From: Pyronema omphalodes
Lineage: Eukaryota; Ascomycota; Pezizomycetes; Pezizales; Pyronemataceae
Length of the DNA stretch: 64,000 nt
Direction of reading: 5' to 3'
Assembly: GCA_024516155.1 (NCBI GenBank)
Contig: JAJJXM010000033.1
Span: forward strand, 248,001-312,000
Every line of letters begins with the position of its first letter. Position 1 is the first letter of the stretch. Of this stretch, positions 52,764 through 64,000 are shown one piece after another. The position numbers and the translations under genes were made by a program. The notes beneath the pieces are model-generated. The model ran no database searches. It saw only the letters and a program-made list of their open reading frames with translations, and was not told the DNA's origin.

Positions 52764-54011
52764 GAGGAGAGGGATGAGAGCAGAGGGGGATGCGGAGAAA
52801 GGGAAAGGGGATATGATACGATACGGAGAATGAAAATCAGCATCAGCAAACAAATGGCTGATAAAATGGGTTACGATCACACGATATCACTGCAACAAAA
52901 AACGGCGCACTTATCCGAGATAAAAATTACTTATGCGACACAAGGAATCACTTTTTATCAACCAGCCGGATTGTTCACTTTTTTTTTAACCTTTTTTTTA
53001 CGATATTATTAATTATCTGTCAGTGGCAGTTTGGAAGAGTATTCTGTTTTTTCTAATTGGAATCTGGAACAGCCTCTTTCTTTTTCTTTTCTTTTTCTTT
53101 TTTGTTTTCTTTTCTTTTTAGGGGTTTCAGTAATCATTCTTTAGCGAGCTGCGAGCACATTTCCTTTTTGTTTGTTTTATCTTGGAACCCGACTTGGGTT
53201 GGGTCACTTATTTACTTACTTACTGTTGGGTTTATTATGTTTTTGTCGGCACATTTTTCTTTTTCCTTTTTCACTCATTCCTTTTCATTTTTCCCCCTTT
53301 TCATTTATTCTTTTGTCTTTCCTTTCATTCCTTTCACACTTTCACTGTTTTTCATTCATCAACTTTCCTTTTTGTTTCCTTATCTATTTTTGTTCCACTC
53401 CACCAATAATATTTGTACCAGGGTTTCTCAACGATTATTTTTGGTGTTGAATGTATTTTCTTCTACATTTCCCCCTTTTGTTTCTGTCTTTGTGTCGAGG
53501 GAGATATTTTCATGTAATTGTAGCTTACGGAGCGATTAAATTTTACGCTTATGCCACTGGTCTTTGGAAGGTTGGGCTGGCAACCGGTGTTTGTATACGT
53601 ACTTCCATACGTACGTAGGGTTAATAAAAGAATTTGGTCTGATGAAGCGTTTAACTTGATAGCGATGTATGGATTGGTTGTTTGGGGTGATATTTCCTAA
53701 TTCTGTGGAGCAGCACTATCTACAGAGACACATATCGAGCATTACACCATTTTCAAGTTTCAACACTACATAGTAAGAATTGCTACGAGCATCTATTTCT
53801 GACCCCCCTTTCGAACCGTTATGAGTCTTATAAATCTTATACATTAAGTAGATAAATTGGAAATTAATCCCCCCCCCCCCCCCCCCATCCATAAACCTTC
53901 CCTCTCCGCCGATCCTGTGAAAACCGCACCTTCGAAAAAAAAGCATCCCCAGCTTCAAAACCTCACCACCCTCAACATCTCTCCATCTAACCCTTTCTAT
54001 ATATCCCACCA
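52764..54011. other. Intergenic region, T-rich, with an 18-C homopolymer
   Basis: Convergent 3' flanks. A T-rich stretch (52980-53470) produces hydrophobic Phe/Leu/Ser frames on the + strand that are artefacts of composition. A C homopolymer of about 18 lies at 53869-53886. No gene is supported. Confidence 0.5.
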
Positions 54012-57000
54012 TCAAAACCTCTCCCTCCCCTCTTCCCCAATTCGAACCCCGCTTCCAATATCCCCTACCCCGCCCCCGATTACTCCATTCATATCCCCCA
54101 TCCCGCCCCCGATTACTCCATTCATATTCCCCATCCCACCCACCCCGCCCATCCCGCCCACGCCGCCCATCCCGCCCATCCCGCCCACGCCGCCCATCCC
54201 GCCCATCCCGCCCATCCCGCCTACCCCGCCCATCCCGCCCACCCCACCAACACCCCCCCTCCTATAAACCCCCCACCTGCCCTCTCTCCATCCATACCAA
54301 TACCTTCCTCCCAGCTTCCTAAGAACCTCCCGTCTCCCTCTTGGTCTTAGGGTACTTGTTTCTTTCAGGTCCGTTACTATGTTGCTGCTGTAGATTAGGG
54401 CGAAGAGTGTGGCGAGGGAGGTGGGTGGGTGTGGTGGGTGTGGTGGGTGGGTGGAATCGGGATTGGGATTGGTTGAATGGTTGTGAGTATGAGAATAATA
54501 TAGCAGTGGAAGAAATAGGAGGAGGAGGATTATGATGGATCGGAATGGGATTGGGGATAGAATGGTACGGGGGAGAGAGAGGGTGAGGGTTGCTGGTGTT
54601 GTCTGAGTGGTCGCTGATTTGGAAGTTGTTTCCCAAGCATTTGCATGAACTTGTAGATAGTTGGCAAACAACAACCTATAAACATGTTCCATACACCTAG
54701 CGTTTCTGATTGGGTCTTGGTACGGCTGGAAGCTTCGTCTATAGGTGTTTTTGCAGATAGTTGAGAGGAGGTGGGTTGGCCAGGTTTTTGCTGGTGGGGG
54801 GTTTTGGTTTTCTTTGGGGGTTGGGGTTGGGTTTGTTTGTGCTGCTGAAGCTGGTTTATGGGCGGGGTTGGAGTGGTGGTAGATTGACTCTTTGAACCCA
54901 TCGAGGATTTTGGATAGTGAAGCTAGCCCTGTCTCTACCTCCTTCTTCATCTCCATCTCTTTCTCTATCCCCTTCTCCATCCCCTTCTCCATCCCCTTCT
55001 CCATCCCCTTCTCCATCCCCTTCTCCATCCCCTTCTCCATCCCCTTCTTTTCAGTATCCCCCCCTCCTCCAACCCCCAACAGCAACTCCTCAACCCTCCC
55101 CACCCCCGTAACTACCCCCTCCCCATCAACTGTAATATCCGCGCTAACAATCCTCGGAGAAACCTCGCAATCAACAACCGCAACCTGCGGGTGCGCATTC
55201 CAAACCCGTATCTGTCGATACTGGGTTTTTTGGACCCTTTTCACGTCGGTGTCTGGGATTATCGAGTTGTTGGGGTAGAGATAGATGGGTTTTTGTTGGA
55301 TGGTGTATTTTAGGGATGTTAGGGTGAAGGAAGAGGAGGAGGAGGAAGAAGAAGAGGAGGAGGAGTTGGTTTTTAAGGAAGGGGAGGGGCCGAGGGTTTG
55401 GTATATCTCTGGCGGTGGTGGTTGTGGTGGGGGTGTAGTTTGTCTGGAAGAATTAGAGGGATTAGAGGTGGAGGTAGCAGCAGTAGCAGCAGAGGAGTCA
55501 AGGAAATGTTTCCAGTCCATAGAGAATATTTCCGGGATTGGATGGGAGAATTGATCTTTCCCGGGGATGAATTTTCGTTCGAAGTAGGTTACGGTTTGGT
55601 TTTGATGGGGTTTGGTATTCTGATTCTGTGGGGTTGTGGTATCTGATACCCAGATATCCCAATAGCGTAATTCTACCGGTCGGCAGTAAATATTCACTCC
55701 CAGGCCAATGGTATTGGCTGTGTAATTAACCTTCCCCCTTCCCCCTGCCATAATCTCGGGTTCTGCTTTGGGATCGCGAAATGGGAGGAAGTATAGGGAG
55801 TCGTAGATCCATGGACGGTTCTCTTTTTTGCTGGAAATAGAGCTGATGGTGGTGTAAAGATACTCCGGATCTGTTGTTTGGAAAATTTTGCTGGAGTTGA
55901 AAGATGATAAAGACGATAAAGTTGCTAGAGGGGTTACGGACCCGGGGGATTGGATAGACAGGGGAATGGTGTAGAAAAGGTTACCGAGGAATATTACAAG
56001 GATATAAGAAAACAAAATCGAGATACTGAGAAGACTTAACAAGGGATTATGATTTCTCAACCCGGTGAGGAATTGGAGATGTGGAGGTCTGGATTGGAAA
56101 TTGAAAGTCAGGGGGTGAAAAGTCGAGTTTTGTATAAGTTTCTGGAAAGGATGGAGATATGTGATATGATGAGTTAGAAGGGAGAGATAGTTCGAGAACA
56201 TCATTACAAAAACCAGAGGAAGGTAGCAGGTGTAGAAATCATAGATATGACCATGGTCTGGTTTATACAGCCCATTTACCGATGCTTTTGAGTAGAGAGT
56301 GCTGAATATAATGACAGCGATGATGATGCAGGCCGCGCAAGACGCACCTACATAAGGTGACAAAACAGCCGGTTTAGTAATGTTGATATCTCCTCGGTCT
56401 TGATTCCCGCTAGACAAATCCCTATCAACCCGCTCCTCGGAATGAAATAAACACTCCTCGTCACTTCCTTCAGGTGGGGCTAGGATACATATCTTATGAT
56501 CCTGTAGCCGATATCTTCTTCTTTTCTCCCCGATTCTCCGTTCCAGCTCACTAGGGCTCCAGAACTCCGCATCCTGAAAGTCGTCTAAAACTGCTGAATC
56601 AACACAGGATATTGTCGATGCCAATGATCCTGGATCTTCGATTATGTCGCAGTTTCTATTCCATAGGATTATGATAACTGCGATATCGAGAAGGAGGATG
56701 GTTATCAGACAGGCTTGTAGGGCTCGAGTCCAGATAATGTCGGCGGTGTACCCGGTTCCGTGGTATTGGATTACGCCGGGGAATTCTTGTGGGCTGGAGG
56801 GAGAGGCTATGATGAGTTCTGATGATCCCCCGGCTATGGCGAAGAGGAATTTATAGGCGGAGGAAAACATATGAGCGAGAGTTTGTGGATCAAATAAGGC
56901 TTCTAGGTTTTGTTGCCGCGAGAGTCCGAAGGTTGTTAGAGAGTTAGGAAAGGGGAGGTGGACGTTGATTAAGTTTGTAGTATTAGGATTGTTGTTTTGA

Positions 57001-58645
57001 AATTGTGGGAGTTTAAGAAGCTGGGAAGTGTGGTCTGGTAAACTCATGCTTATATCATCTGATAGATCTTCCCCAGTCTCGTTTATTCCCTGGGCTAGAA
57101 TAAGTTGTTTCCAATGAGCGGCAGGGAAATTTGTGTATGGGGATTTTGGCGTGAATGCACTGGGTAATCCTATGATCTTCCCCGCTGGATCAACCGTCAC
57201 CGTAACTTCCTGTTTTCGATGTACTGGTTTACAGAATACCGCTGCTGCCTTTTCATAGGTGACCATCTGTGAGGTATCCTGGCCCATATTTTGCTCCGAC
57301 GGTTGTGTTGGCATAACCGTCCTTCCCCAGAAACCAACAAAGAACTCTTCCTTTCTTTTACAATCCACTTTCCTTGGTGATTGTTTGGTGTAATACCGTA
57401 AATAATTATCATCAATCATAACCGCAGTATAAGGCATCCTGGGATCTCCAAACTCCGCCGGTAGGATGAAAGAACAATCATTCTCTGCATTTGTTATCAT
57501 GGTTTGATTTTGACCTGAGGATCCTTTCCGGAACTTGACTTTAGCTGGTAGACAGTCTAGTTCTGCTTCGATTAAGGTTGTGTTTGTAGTCCAATGCTCG
57601 GATTTATGACGGGGGGTATTTGGTGCTGGGAGGAATGGTATTATTGCGAAATCGTCGTGAGTAAATGGTGGTAGATCGTCATGAGAGTACTGCGGAAGTG
57701 ATGGTTAGAACCAGGAACATCAAAGATCACTAAATAAAAAATGGCACGTTACCTGGCGATTATAGGCTTTGTAGGAGAAAACTGCAGTTTGAGCGTCTTC
57801 TTTGGGCAAGTTTTCCAGCGGGCTGATGGATCGGAAGTTTGCGGATGCGGTACGTTTTATATCCGACTTTTTATTGATGATAGTGCCAGATAATGGCGTG
57901 ATACCTAAATCTTTTATCAGAAACCACAATGCTAATCAAAGCATGAATAAGTCATACATACCGAATAAACACAAAACCATAGCCAACGATGAGCAAAACA
58001 CCACCCAATGCCTAGACATACCAAATTATTCCCATATTCCGAAAAATTCTGGTGGTTTGAGAGAAAGTCTTGCCTTTTTCGAAAAGCCACGAACGGTGCT
58101 TTTATCGCCATAATATAAGGATAACTCATGAGTAACGAATCATCCGCCGTAGCTCCTTCCGGTTTCGAAAGCTGAAAGTAAGGTTCTAGCCGTTTGATTT
58201 CATGGTCAATACTGGCGAATAATAGAGCGTATGCAATTGCGAAGATCAGAGGACCGAAATTGAAGCAATGATCAACAAAACTCGGTTGTCCCAGTGTCTC
58301 CCGATCAACAAAAGCGATGGCTCCAATTTCTTCTGTTCTCCGTAACAGAAACTCCAAAATTGCTATTAGGAGACATGATAACATAGCAAAGCCGATTAAA
58401 AAGCCTGGCATCAGGACAATTGGTCTCCAGCCAACTTTGGCGGAATGATATAGCCATCCATGACCAATCGGTAAATCTGGAAGTGGCTTATTTAAACTAA
58501 GCCAGTAATATCTTGGAACTCTGGAATATGAATTGATAGAAGAAAAAAAAGAAATATCATTACGATCATTAGTTGATCCCCTCATAGAAGAAGATAGAAA
58601 TGGTGAGTTGTAATAATTGTAATCCCATGATTGTGTTGATGGCAT
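54012..58645 (-). CDS. Large DUF3433-type fungal membrane protein with expanded Gly-rich and MEKG repeats
   Basis: Multi-spanning plasma- or endomembrane protein of a fungus-specific family of unknown function. Exon 1 starts at 58645. It carries PLPDLPIGHGW, WRPIVLMPGFLIGFAMLSCL (first helix) and the family signature EPYFQLSKPEGATADDSLLM-SYPYIMA. A donor near 57957 and acceptor near 57905 give SVCITPLSG. Exon 2 (to about 57763) and exon 3 (from about 57691) continue in frame, giving roughly 1500 residues. Exon 3 has a long extracellular Asn-rich part and at least two further helix clusters. A second DUF3433-like repeat contains GASCAACIIIAVIIFSTLYS and TFHPLTFNFQSRPPHLQ. There is a run of seven MEKG units (55055-54955). 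The C-terminal tail is made of GGVGGMGGMGG units (54250-54120). Both repeat tracts come from tandem DNA expansions. The paralogue-like membrane gene at the left edge belongs to a different family. Confidence 0.85.
54127..54250. repeat. 9-bp minisatellite (CCCGCCCAT) coding for a Gly-Met/Val tail
   Basis: About 13 tandem 9-bp units with CCCGCCCA(T/C)(C/G) variation. In frame on the minus strand it encodes Gly-Gly-(Met/Val) repeats of the DUF3433 protein. Confidence 0.9.
54955..55050. repeat. 12-bp minisatellite (CCCCTTCTCCAT) coding for Met-Glu-Lys-Gly units
   Basis: Seven or more tandem 12-bp units, encoding MEKG repeats in the extracellular or loop region of the DUF3433 protein. Confidence 0.9.
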
Positions 58646-61099
58646 TATGATGCGACATTCGTGGTATCGGTAAATAATATCTGCATTATCGATATCAATT
58701 AAAAGACGTCATATGGATGGTTGAGATCTCTAGCTGGCGACAGTCGTAGTGTTGGGGTTGTGTATTTTTTTTCTACGCACTACATACGAGGAATCCATGG
58801 GTATATAACCATAAATTCTAGCTACAGTACAAGACCTTCCACCAAAGTGCAATAAGAACTGATGGTATCTAATAGATCGCATCACAAGGTAATACATAAT
58901 TGCACATCGTATACTATAGGTAGGTAACACAACAATGGCGTGGAAAAGTGCATAACCGCCTTTTACCGGTTACAAATGGGGGATTCTTAGGTTTCTTAGT
59001 TAGTCCCGATGCAGTTAATTAATCATTGTGGCAGGATATACTAACTTGCGATCACGCTTGGTGTCTTTTTTGGTGTTTCGTTAGATTGGATTTCTCTGAA
59101 GTTGGATTGCAATGAGACTTAGGTTCGGTTTCCTACTTAGTACTACTTTCAAAACACCCTTTATTAGCGTCTCATGCTCCTAGAGGTATGAGCACTGGTG
59201 TCTATCTATAATCTGCCCTTTATTTCAGTGGAAACGAAAGTGAAGCAGTTGCCAGCAAGACAGTAACCACACTGACAGCATTCTAGCAGTTTCCACGAAG
59301 AATCAAACTCTACTAATTCAAAGTCTAAAGCACCTAAAAATAACCTCTAGGCAACGCTACATATAAAGCAGTGTAACCGGAAACATGCATAAAGTCGTCC
59401 AAAGCCAGAAAGTCAAATTTCGTTACGGCAACACAGTAGTACCATAGAGGATAAATAAACTCCAGGGTTTAACTATTCTTAACCTAATACGTAAAGATAC
59501 ATAGACCTAGTGGTTTTTTTCCTTCTGTTTTTCCTTAATTTTGTGTCGTTATCAAAATATGACAAATCGAGTGCGGGGTACTATAAGGCGGGGAAGGGGA
59601 TATCAAAGGCGGGATATGTAGTTGGGCAGAAGCAGTTGCAGTATGTGATATAATTAATGTACAGTACTGATTGTGTTAGGGTTACTCGGTCTCAGAATGA
59701 CACAGTGAAGGGCATTACACCGCTAAAGAAATCAAAAGCATAGACAAAGGGCAAGAAGTCGGAAAGACCTCCGGAGTAGGAGTTTTGGGGGTTGGGGGGG
59801 ATGAAAGTGGTGTTCAAGGCATCAACCGGATGCAGAGTGATACGAAGAGGAGATGAAAAGGTGCATAATATACAGCAAAGGACAACCGCGTCTATCTAGA
59901 ACGTTTTGATATGTCTCGATTCTGTATATATAAAAAATACCTCACTATCTAGCGCTATTGTTACATCAAAGAAATGAAGTTTACATACATATATATACAT
60001 GAATTGCTATTGAAATTTGATTAAGCGGCGGTGAGAAGTTAGAACATCCCACTGGCTAGCTATATATCATTTATTTCTCTAGCTAAAACGCTTCGCAGCG
60101 TAACCATCTATCCGCCCATCTCTCTATCAAAAAACAGCCCTTCGCTACACACTTCATTCCAACCATCTGCATCTAAATCTGCATCTTCCCATTCTCATCG
60201 CTTCATACTTCACTTCACCCGATATCCCTGTGGCATCTCGATTTATAATAGACATGAACATTACATAACGCCAGACATACATAGTTTCCGTGCCTGGCTA
60301 GCTATGTAGCTGTAGCCTGTAGCTAGCTGCACACCGACCGCATAGTATACCACGGTAAAGAGGGTTCATGTTCAAGCGTGTATATACATACTGCCTGCGT
60401 GTATGTCTAGCTATCTATGTATGTAAATATGCACGCCTTTCATATAGCACCGGATACCAACGCATCAACAAATACCACAGCCTCCAGCGCAGCATCACTC
60501 AAATTCCAGCACTCCACGATATTTCGAAAGCAATATATGTAATCCCGGCGCAGATAAATCCACATGATATAATATACCCTACCCATTCCCTCGCTATTGG
60601 TGGATGATATGATGCGGAAAGGTACCTAGGCCCCAGGGGCCATCGTTAATTGTAGTACTCGGAGTCTTAGAGTCTTGGAGTCGGAGTCTTGGATACACTA
60701 TACACTATACACTATACACTATACACTATACACTATACGCGTCTTCGCAACATCGCGTCCTCGCGTCTTCGCAACTTCTCTCAGCTAATCGCGTCGCGTC
60801 GCGTAAACTACGCGCCATCTCAGCTCATCTCATCCCTTCCCATCCTGCAGTCAAAACGAACGACATATATAACAAAACCCAGACTAAACCAAAGTCCACT
60901 GCTATTACTTCTATTATTTCTGTTTCCTTGGCTCCCTCACTGAAAAGTTCTCGTCTCGTCTCGTTTTGAGTATTACATTATCGTTTCTTCTTTCGTATAT
61001 ATACAACAACATATAAACCCCACCACCATCAACACCCCACCCCACCACACCATCAACACCCCACCGCACCACCACAATACACCCCACCCCACCACCAGC
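58646..61099. other. Long intergenic region
   Basis: About 2.4 kb, AT-rich, no supported gene. Contains CTAGCTA-rich words (60297-60330), a heptamer repeat (separate entry) and an imperfect CGCGTCTTCGCAAC duplication (60737-60775). The 60368-60607 frame has no domain. Confidence 0.45.
60694..60738. repeat. ATACACT heptamer tandem repeat
   Basis: Six to seven copies of a 7-bp unit (TATACAC/ATACACT), perfect until the last copy. Confidence 0.92.
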
Positions 61100-61555
61100 A
61101 TGAACGCACTCCAAAACCTTCCCAGCACGAACCCCACCTCCTTCTCCTCCACCAAACCCGCACCAGTTCGAATCCTAAAAATCTCCCAATCGTTAGGAAT
61201 GAAGAATTCCAAATCCTCTCCGGTTACTGTAACGACAGAAAGAGCCGATGATACTAAGCCGCTGGTTTATGTTGTGGGTCGAGATGCGGGTGTTAGACAG
61301 AGGTTGAGGATTGATAGTAGTAGTGTTAAACTGGGGTTTGTTGAGATGGCTAGAGGGGAGGGGGAAAGGAGGAGGAGGGGGGCGGATGGGTGGGGGACGG
61401 GGAAGAAGGAGGAGGGGATGGAGAAGGAGGGGATGGACAAGGAGAAAGATGGGGAGAAGGAAAGGAAGGGGAAGGAGAAACAACTAAGGGAGGAGGAGAA
61501 GGAGGAACAAAGACCAAGGAAAAGGCCGAGGAAAATGATGGAGAGGAGGGTTTAG
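61100..61555 (+). CDS. Possible small basic protein (weak)
   Basis: 151 codons from an ATG preceded by a C/A-rich leader of the kind seen upstream of other genes here. Residues 1-95 are of normal complexity (PAPVRILKISQSLGMKNS, KPLVYVVGRDAGVRQRLRI). The C-terminal third is a Lys/Glu/Arg-rich run (KEEGMEKEGMDKEKDGEKER). No family is recognised. It converges on the serine-racemase-like gene with only 132 bp between stops. It could be a real short nuclear protein or a chance frame in purine-rich DNA. Confidence 0.4.
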   Translation: MNALQNLPSTNPTSFSSTKPAPVRILKISQSLGMKNSKSSPVTVTTERADDTKPLVYVVGRDAGVRQRLRIDSSSVKLGFVEMARGEGERRRRGADGWGTGKKEEGMEKEGMDKEKDGEKERKGKEKQLREEEKEEQRPRKRPRKMMERRV

Positions 61556-61687
61556 GTTTTTGTTGTTGGGTTTTATATCCTGATTGTCAGTCATGTTTAT
61601 ATCCCCAGGCGAGTTTGTTCTTTTTTAATGACGTAATTGTTAAGGTACATATGGTATCTCATCTATCAAGCCTTTCTTCCCCAGGCT

Positions 61688-62848
61688 TTACTCCTTCTTC
61701 CCAAATAATTCAATAATTTTATCAATCGTAGTATTCCCACCACTAACCACAACGCCCACTCTAACCAGCCTATCTCCAAACATCTCCTTTATCACCTTCT
61801 TAAACTCCTCACTCCACAATACCACCGCCACCGGCACTGCAGAACTCGGCTCAATCAGCACCTTAACCCTCTCCACAACCAATCTCATAGCCTCTCTAAT
61901 CTCCTCCTCCTCCACCGAAAACACCCCCCTAACCATATTCCCATCCCTCACAACCTCCCAATTCCTGACCCCCACCGGTGTCCTCAACCCATCCGCAATA
62001 GTCAACGACTTAACCACCGTCACTCTCTCCCCCGCCTTCAATCCCCTAACAGCATCATCCGCACCCTCCCTCGGCTCAGCCCCAAACACCACCGTCCCCG
62101 TTCCCTGTGCAGCCACAGCCGTACCAGCCAACAACCCACCCCCACCACACGGGGTAACAATAACATCCAACCGCTCACCCTCCATTTCCCTTACCTGGTC
62201 CATAAACTCCAACGCCGCAGTTCCCTGGCCGATAATGATATCATTATGATCATAAGGCGGGACCAACACAGCACCGGTACGTTCCTGGACGAGAGCCACA
62301 GCGGCTTCACGCTCCGGGGCTGTGGAACCGGAGAAGGTTACGGTTGCGCCGTAGCCTTGGGTCGCGGCGATTTTGCTGGGGGTCGAGATTGTCGGCATTA
62401 CTACGTAGGCTGGGATTGGGAAACCTTTTTTTTGGGAGAGGGATTGGGCGGCGAGGGCAAGCGCTTGGGCGTGGTTACCTGGAGGGAGGGTGTTATGTCA
62501 GTGGTTTTATCTTTTTTATCTTTTTATTTTTTATTTCTTGATAGACTGTTTTTGTTGTTGTTGTCATGATTGGATGGTAGGGCTGGGAGATATACCGGAG
62601 CTGTGGGTGACGACTCCGCGTTTAAGCTCTTCGTCGGTTAATCTAGCTAAGGCGTGAGTGGCACCGCGGATCTTGAAGGCGCCGATTTTTTGGAGGTTCT
62701 CGCATTTTAGGAAGAGTTTTATGTTGGAGGAGGAAAGAGTTGAGAGGGTGGTGGAGGTTAAGACTGGGGTGAGGTGGATGGAGGGTTTGATGAGTTCGTG
62801 GGCGGCGAGCACGGAGGCGCGGGTTAGAGGTTGGGGAGTGGAAGACAT
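61688..62848 (-). CDS. Serine racemase / threo-3-hydroxyaspartate dehydratase-type PLP enzyme
   Basis: Fold-type II PLP enzyme acting on serine, threonine or hydroxyaspartate, related to yeast Sry1 and animal serine racemase. Exon 1 (62848-62596) reads MSSTPQPLTRASVLAAHELI, then LFLKCENLQKIGAFKIRGA, whose Lys in AFKIRG is the PLP Schiff-base residue. Exon 2 (62478-61688) restores SSG-NHAQALALAAQ. It continues with YVVMPTISTPSK, VTPCGGGGLLAGTA (the Gly loop that holds PLP phosphate), GAEPREGADDA (the Glu/Ala/Asp divalent-cation site of the racemase group) and VVVSGGNTTIDK. The product is 347 residues, the usual length without a regulatory ACT domain, so it is not a biosynthetic threonine deaminase. 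The cation-site signature favours the racemase/hydroxyaspartate group; the exact substrate is open. Confidence 0.9.
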
Positions 62849-63234
62849 GATGGGTAGCTGAAGGGGAGAAGAGAAGATAGGCAAGCGGACAGAGGGGATT
62901 TTGAGGTCGAGGTTGAGGTTGAGGTTTAATTGATCATGAATTCGACGATGGAGTTTTGCCCCGCAAACGATATGCGGGGCCGGTGGGGGCGGGGTTTCGG
63001 ATGCGCCGATTAGAAGATTAGAAGAGCTTCTGGAAGGTCGGGGATCGGCTGGAGTGGGCCCTTGCCGGATTATGACAAAATAATTCTTAGAAAGAAGACA
63101 AAATTTTAAAATCATGAATGGGATGTTGTTTAGTACACAAGAGAGATGAGTATTTTGATATCGTACAAACAGAAAGGAAATTTATACCAGCTCTAATAAT
63201 ACCCTAGAAATACATGAGAAGAAAAAACAAACCC
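62849..63234. other. Tandem spacer between COQ7 and the PLP enzyme gene
   Basis: 386 bp holding the COQ7 3' flank and the promoter of the PLP enzyme gene, both on the minus strand. A GAGGTT repeat lies at 62902-62930. No gene is supported. Confidence 0.5.
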
Positions 63235-63971
63235 TTATACTCGCTCGCTCACAAAGATGGCGGCCTTGCATCCTCCGCGGATGAGGTTATGGAGAAGCTC
63301 ATATCCTTCGGCCTTCTGAGCATCGTGCTCAACGGCGGTGTCCAAGTGCTCCAATTCATCGTCTCTGAATTGCCGGATTGTATCTACGAGCTCCTTAATC
63401 TCACCGTTCTTCAACAAGTCGGGGTCATCCTTGACCATATCCAAAAGCACGCGCAATTGGTTATTGTAGTGGCCTCCGATTTCAGTTTCGACTGCTTCGG
63501 TACACGCCATAGCCGCCTTGGGACCCAACAGAGCGGTTCCGACACCGAGCGCATAGCCGGCGATGTTCCAAAGCGGCCGCATAGCTGTAGGACGTACACG
63601 GTGTTTTGCGATAAGCTCGTCGAACTTTTTGAGGTGGTGCACTTCTTGATCCCACATGTGGCGAATCAATGGCTTAAGCTTCGCATCACGTTTAAACACG
63701 GCGTATTGGCCTTCATAGATCAGGTTTGCGCCGAGCTCGCCGGCTTGGTTCACTCGGAGCTGTAGCCGGGGGTTAGAGCTTTTGTGAGATACTGTTGGTC
63801 GCGAGGAGTCGCAGAGCTTACGGCGGCTTCGAGAAAGTCGAGCTCCTTCTGGGTCAGAGGTCGTGGTGGACTGCTTGCAGGAGTACTGTTGGATGCGGAG
63901 GCAGCAGTAGACGAGTAACGGACGACGGGGGTTATTATTCGTCGATATGGGATGGTGATCCGAGGCGGCAT
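63235..63971 (-). CDS. COQ7: 5-demethoxyubiquinone hydroxylase COQ7 (CAT5), mitochondrial
   Basis: Di-iron hydroxylase for the penultimate step of ubiquinone synthesis, peripheral on the inner mitochondrial membrane. Exon 1 (63971-63822) encodes a basic presequence (MPPRITIPYRRIITPVVRYS) and LTQKELDFLEAA. The donor is GTAAGC at 63821 and the acceptor AG is at 63761-63760. Exon 2 (63759-63235) resumes LRVNQAGELGANLIYEGQ. Iron ligands are visible: Glu in AGELGA, EVHHLKKF (Glu and His), ETEIGGHY, and ELEHLDTAVEHDA. The product is 224 residues and complete. Without the 62-bp intron the frame would stop, so this splice is well supported. Confidence 0.95.
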
Positions 63972-64000
63972 GGTTGGTGTGATGAGAGAAGATAATAAAT
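63972..64000. other. Start of the COQ7 upstream region
   Basis: Only 29 bp remain to the window edge; nothing can be called. Confidence 0.4.

Noticed and set aside
53057..53539. Hydrophobic + strand frames rich in Phe, Leu and Ser
   Set aside because: Produced by a T-rich tract; no introns, domains or normal codon usage.

Overview
The window is nuclear DNA from a filamentous ascomycete (Pezizomycotina). The evidence is short GT-AG introns with CTAAY-like branch points, intron-bearing housekeeping genes of fungal type, fungus-specific membrane families, and the two transposon types present (a Tad-like LINE and a Ty3/gypsy chromovirus). A Pezizomycete is possible, but the genus cannot be fixed from sequence alone.

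Layout: 1-29.8 kb is gene space. It holds a partial fungal-specific membrane protein (1-1780), an auxin-efflux-carrier-type transporter (3236-4554), a secreted GH27 alpha-galactosidase (6537-8199), a sterol-desaturase-superfamily protein (9750-11022), an intron-containing tRNA-Glu(CUC) (11818-11905), verprolin/WIP (12485-13751), LSM8 (14306-14700), MOB1 (15622-16764), a membrane-anchored Lys-rich protein (18698-19843), EF-1beta (22649-23704), EMC5 (24046-24541), mitoribosomal MRP51 (26308-27489) and ARPC2 (27842-29067). Splice joins were worked out by hand. Nearly all joins preserve frame and restore family motifs.

29.8-43.5 kb is a nested transposon island. A full-length Tad-like LINE (29809-43466, minus strand) is bounded by a 16-bp target-site duplication. 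It is split inside ORF2 by a 7605-bp chromovirus (32540-40144) with two 769-bp LTRs that look identical and a 5-bp ATAAC duplication. The chromovirus looks complete and young. It has gag, then a -1 slippery heptamer into pol, a chromodomain, and then a TAATG stop-start overlap into a third ORF. That ORF encodes a Cys/His-rich, tail-anchored protein whose membrane segment lies inside the 3' LTR. The primer-binding site matches the predicted 5' end of the element's own RNA, indicating Tf1-type self-priming.

43.5-64 kb is gene space again. It holds an STB6-like protein (44640-47576), a 1358-residue Ser/Thr/Pro-rich protein of unknown function (48628-52763), a large DUF3433-type membrane protein with expanded Gly-rich and Met-Glu-Lys-Gly repeats (54012-58645), a weak small basic ORF (61100-61555), a serine-racemase-type PLP enzyme (61688-62848) and COQ7 (63235-63971). 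Intergenic regions are AT-rich and full of microsatellites, minisatellites and poly-C runs. The third ORF of the chromovirus, with its LTR-encoded anchor, is the best candidate for an under-described system here.
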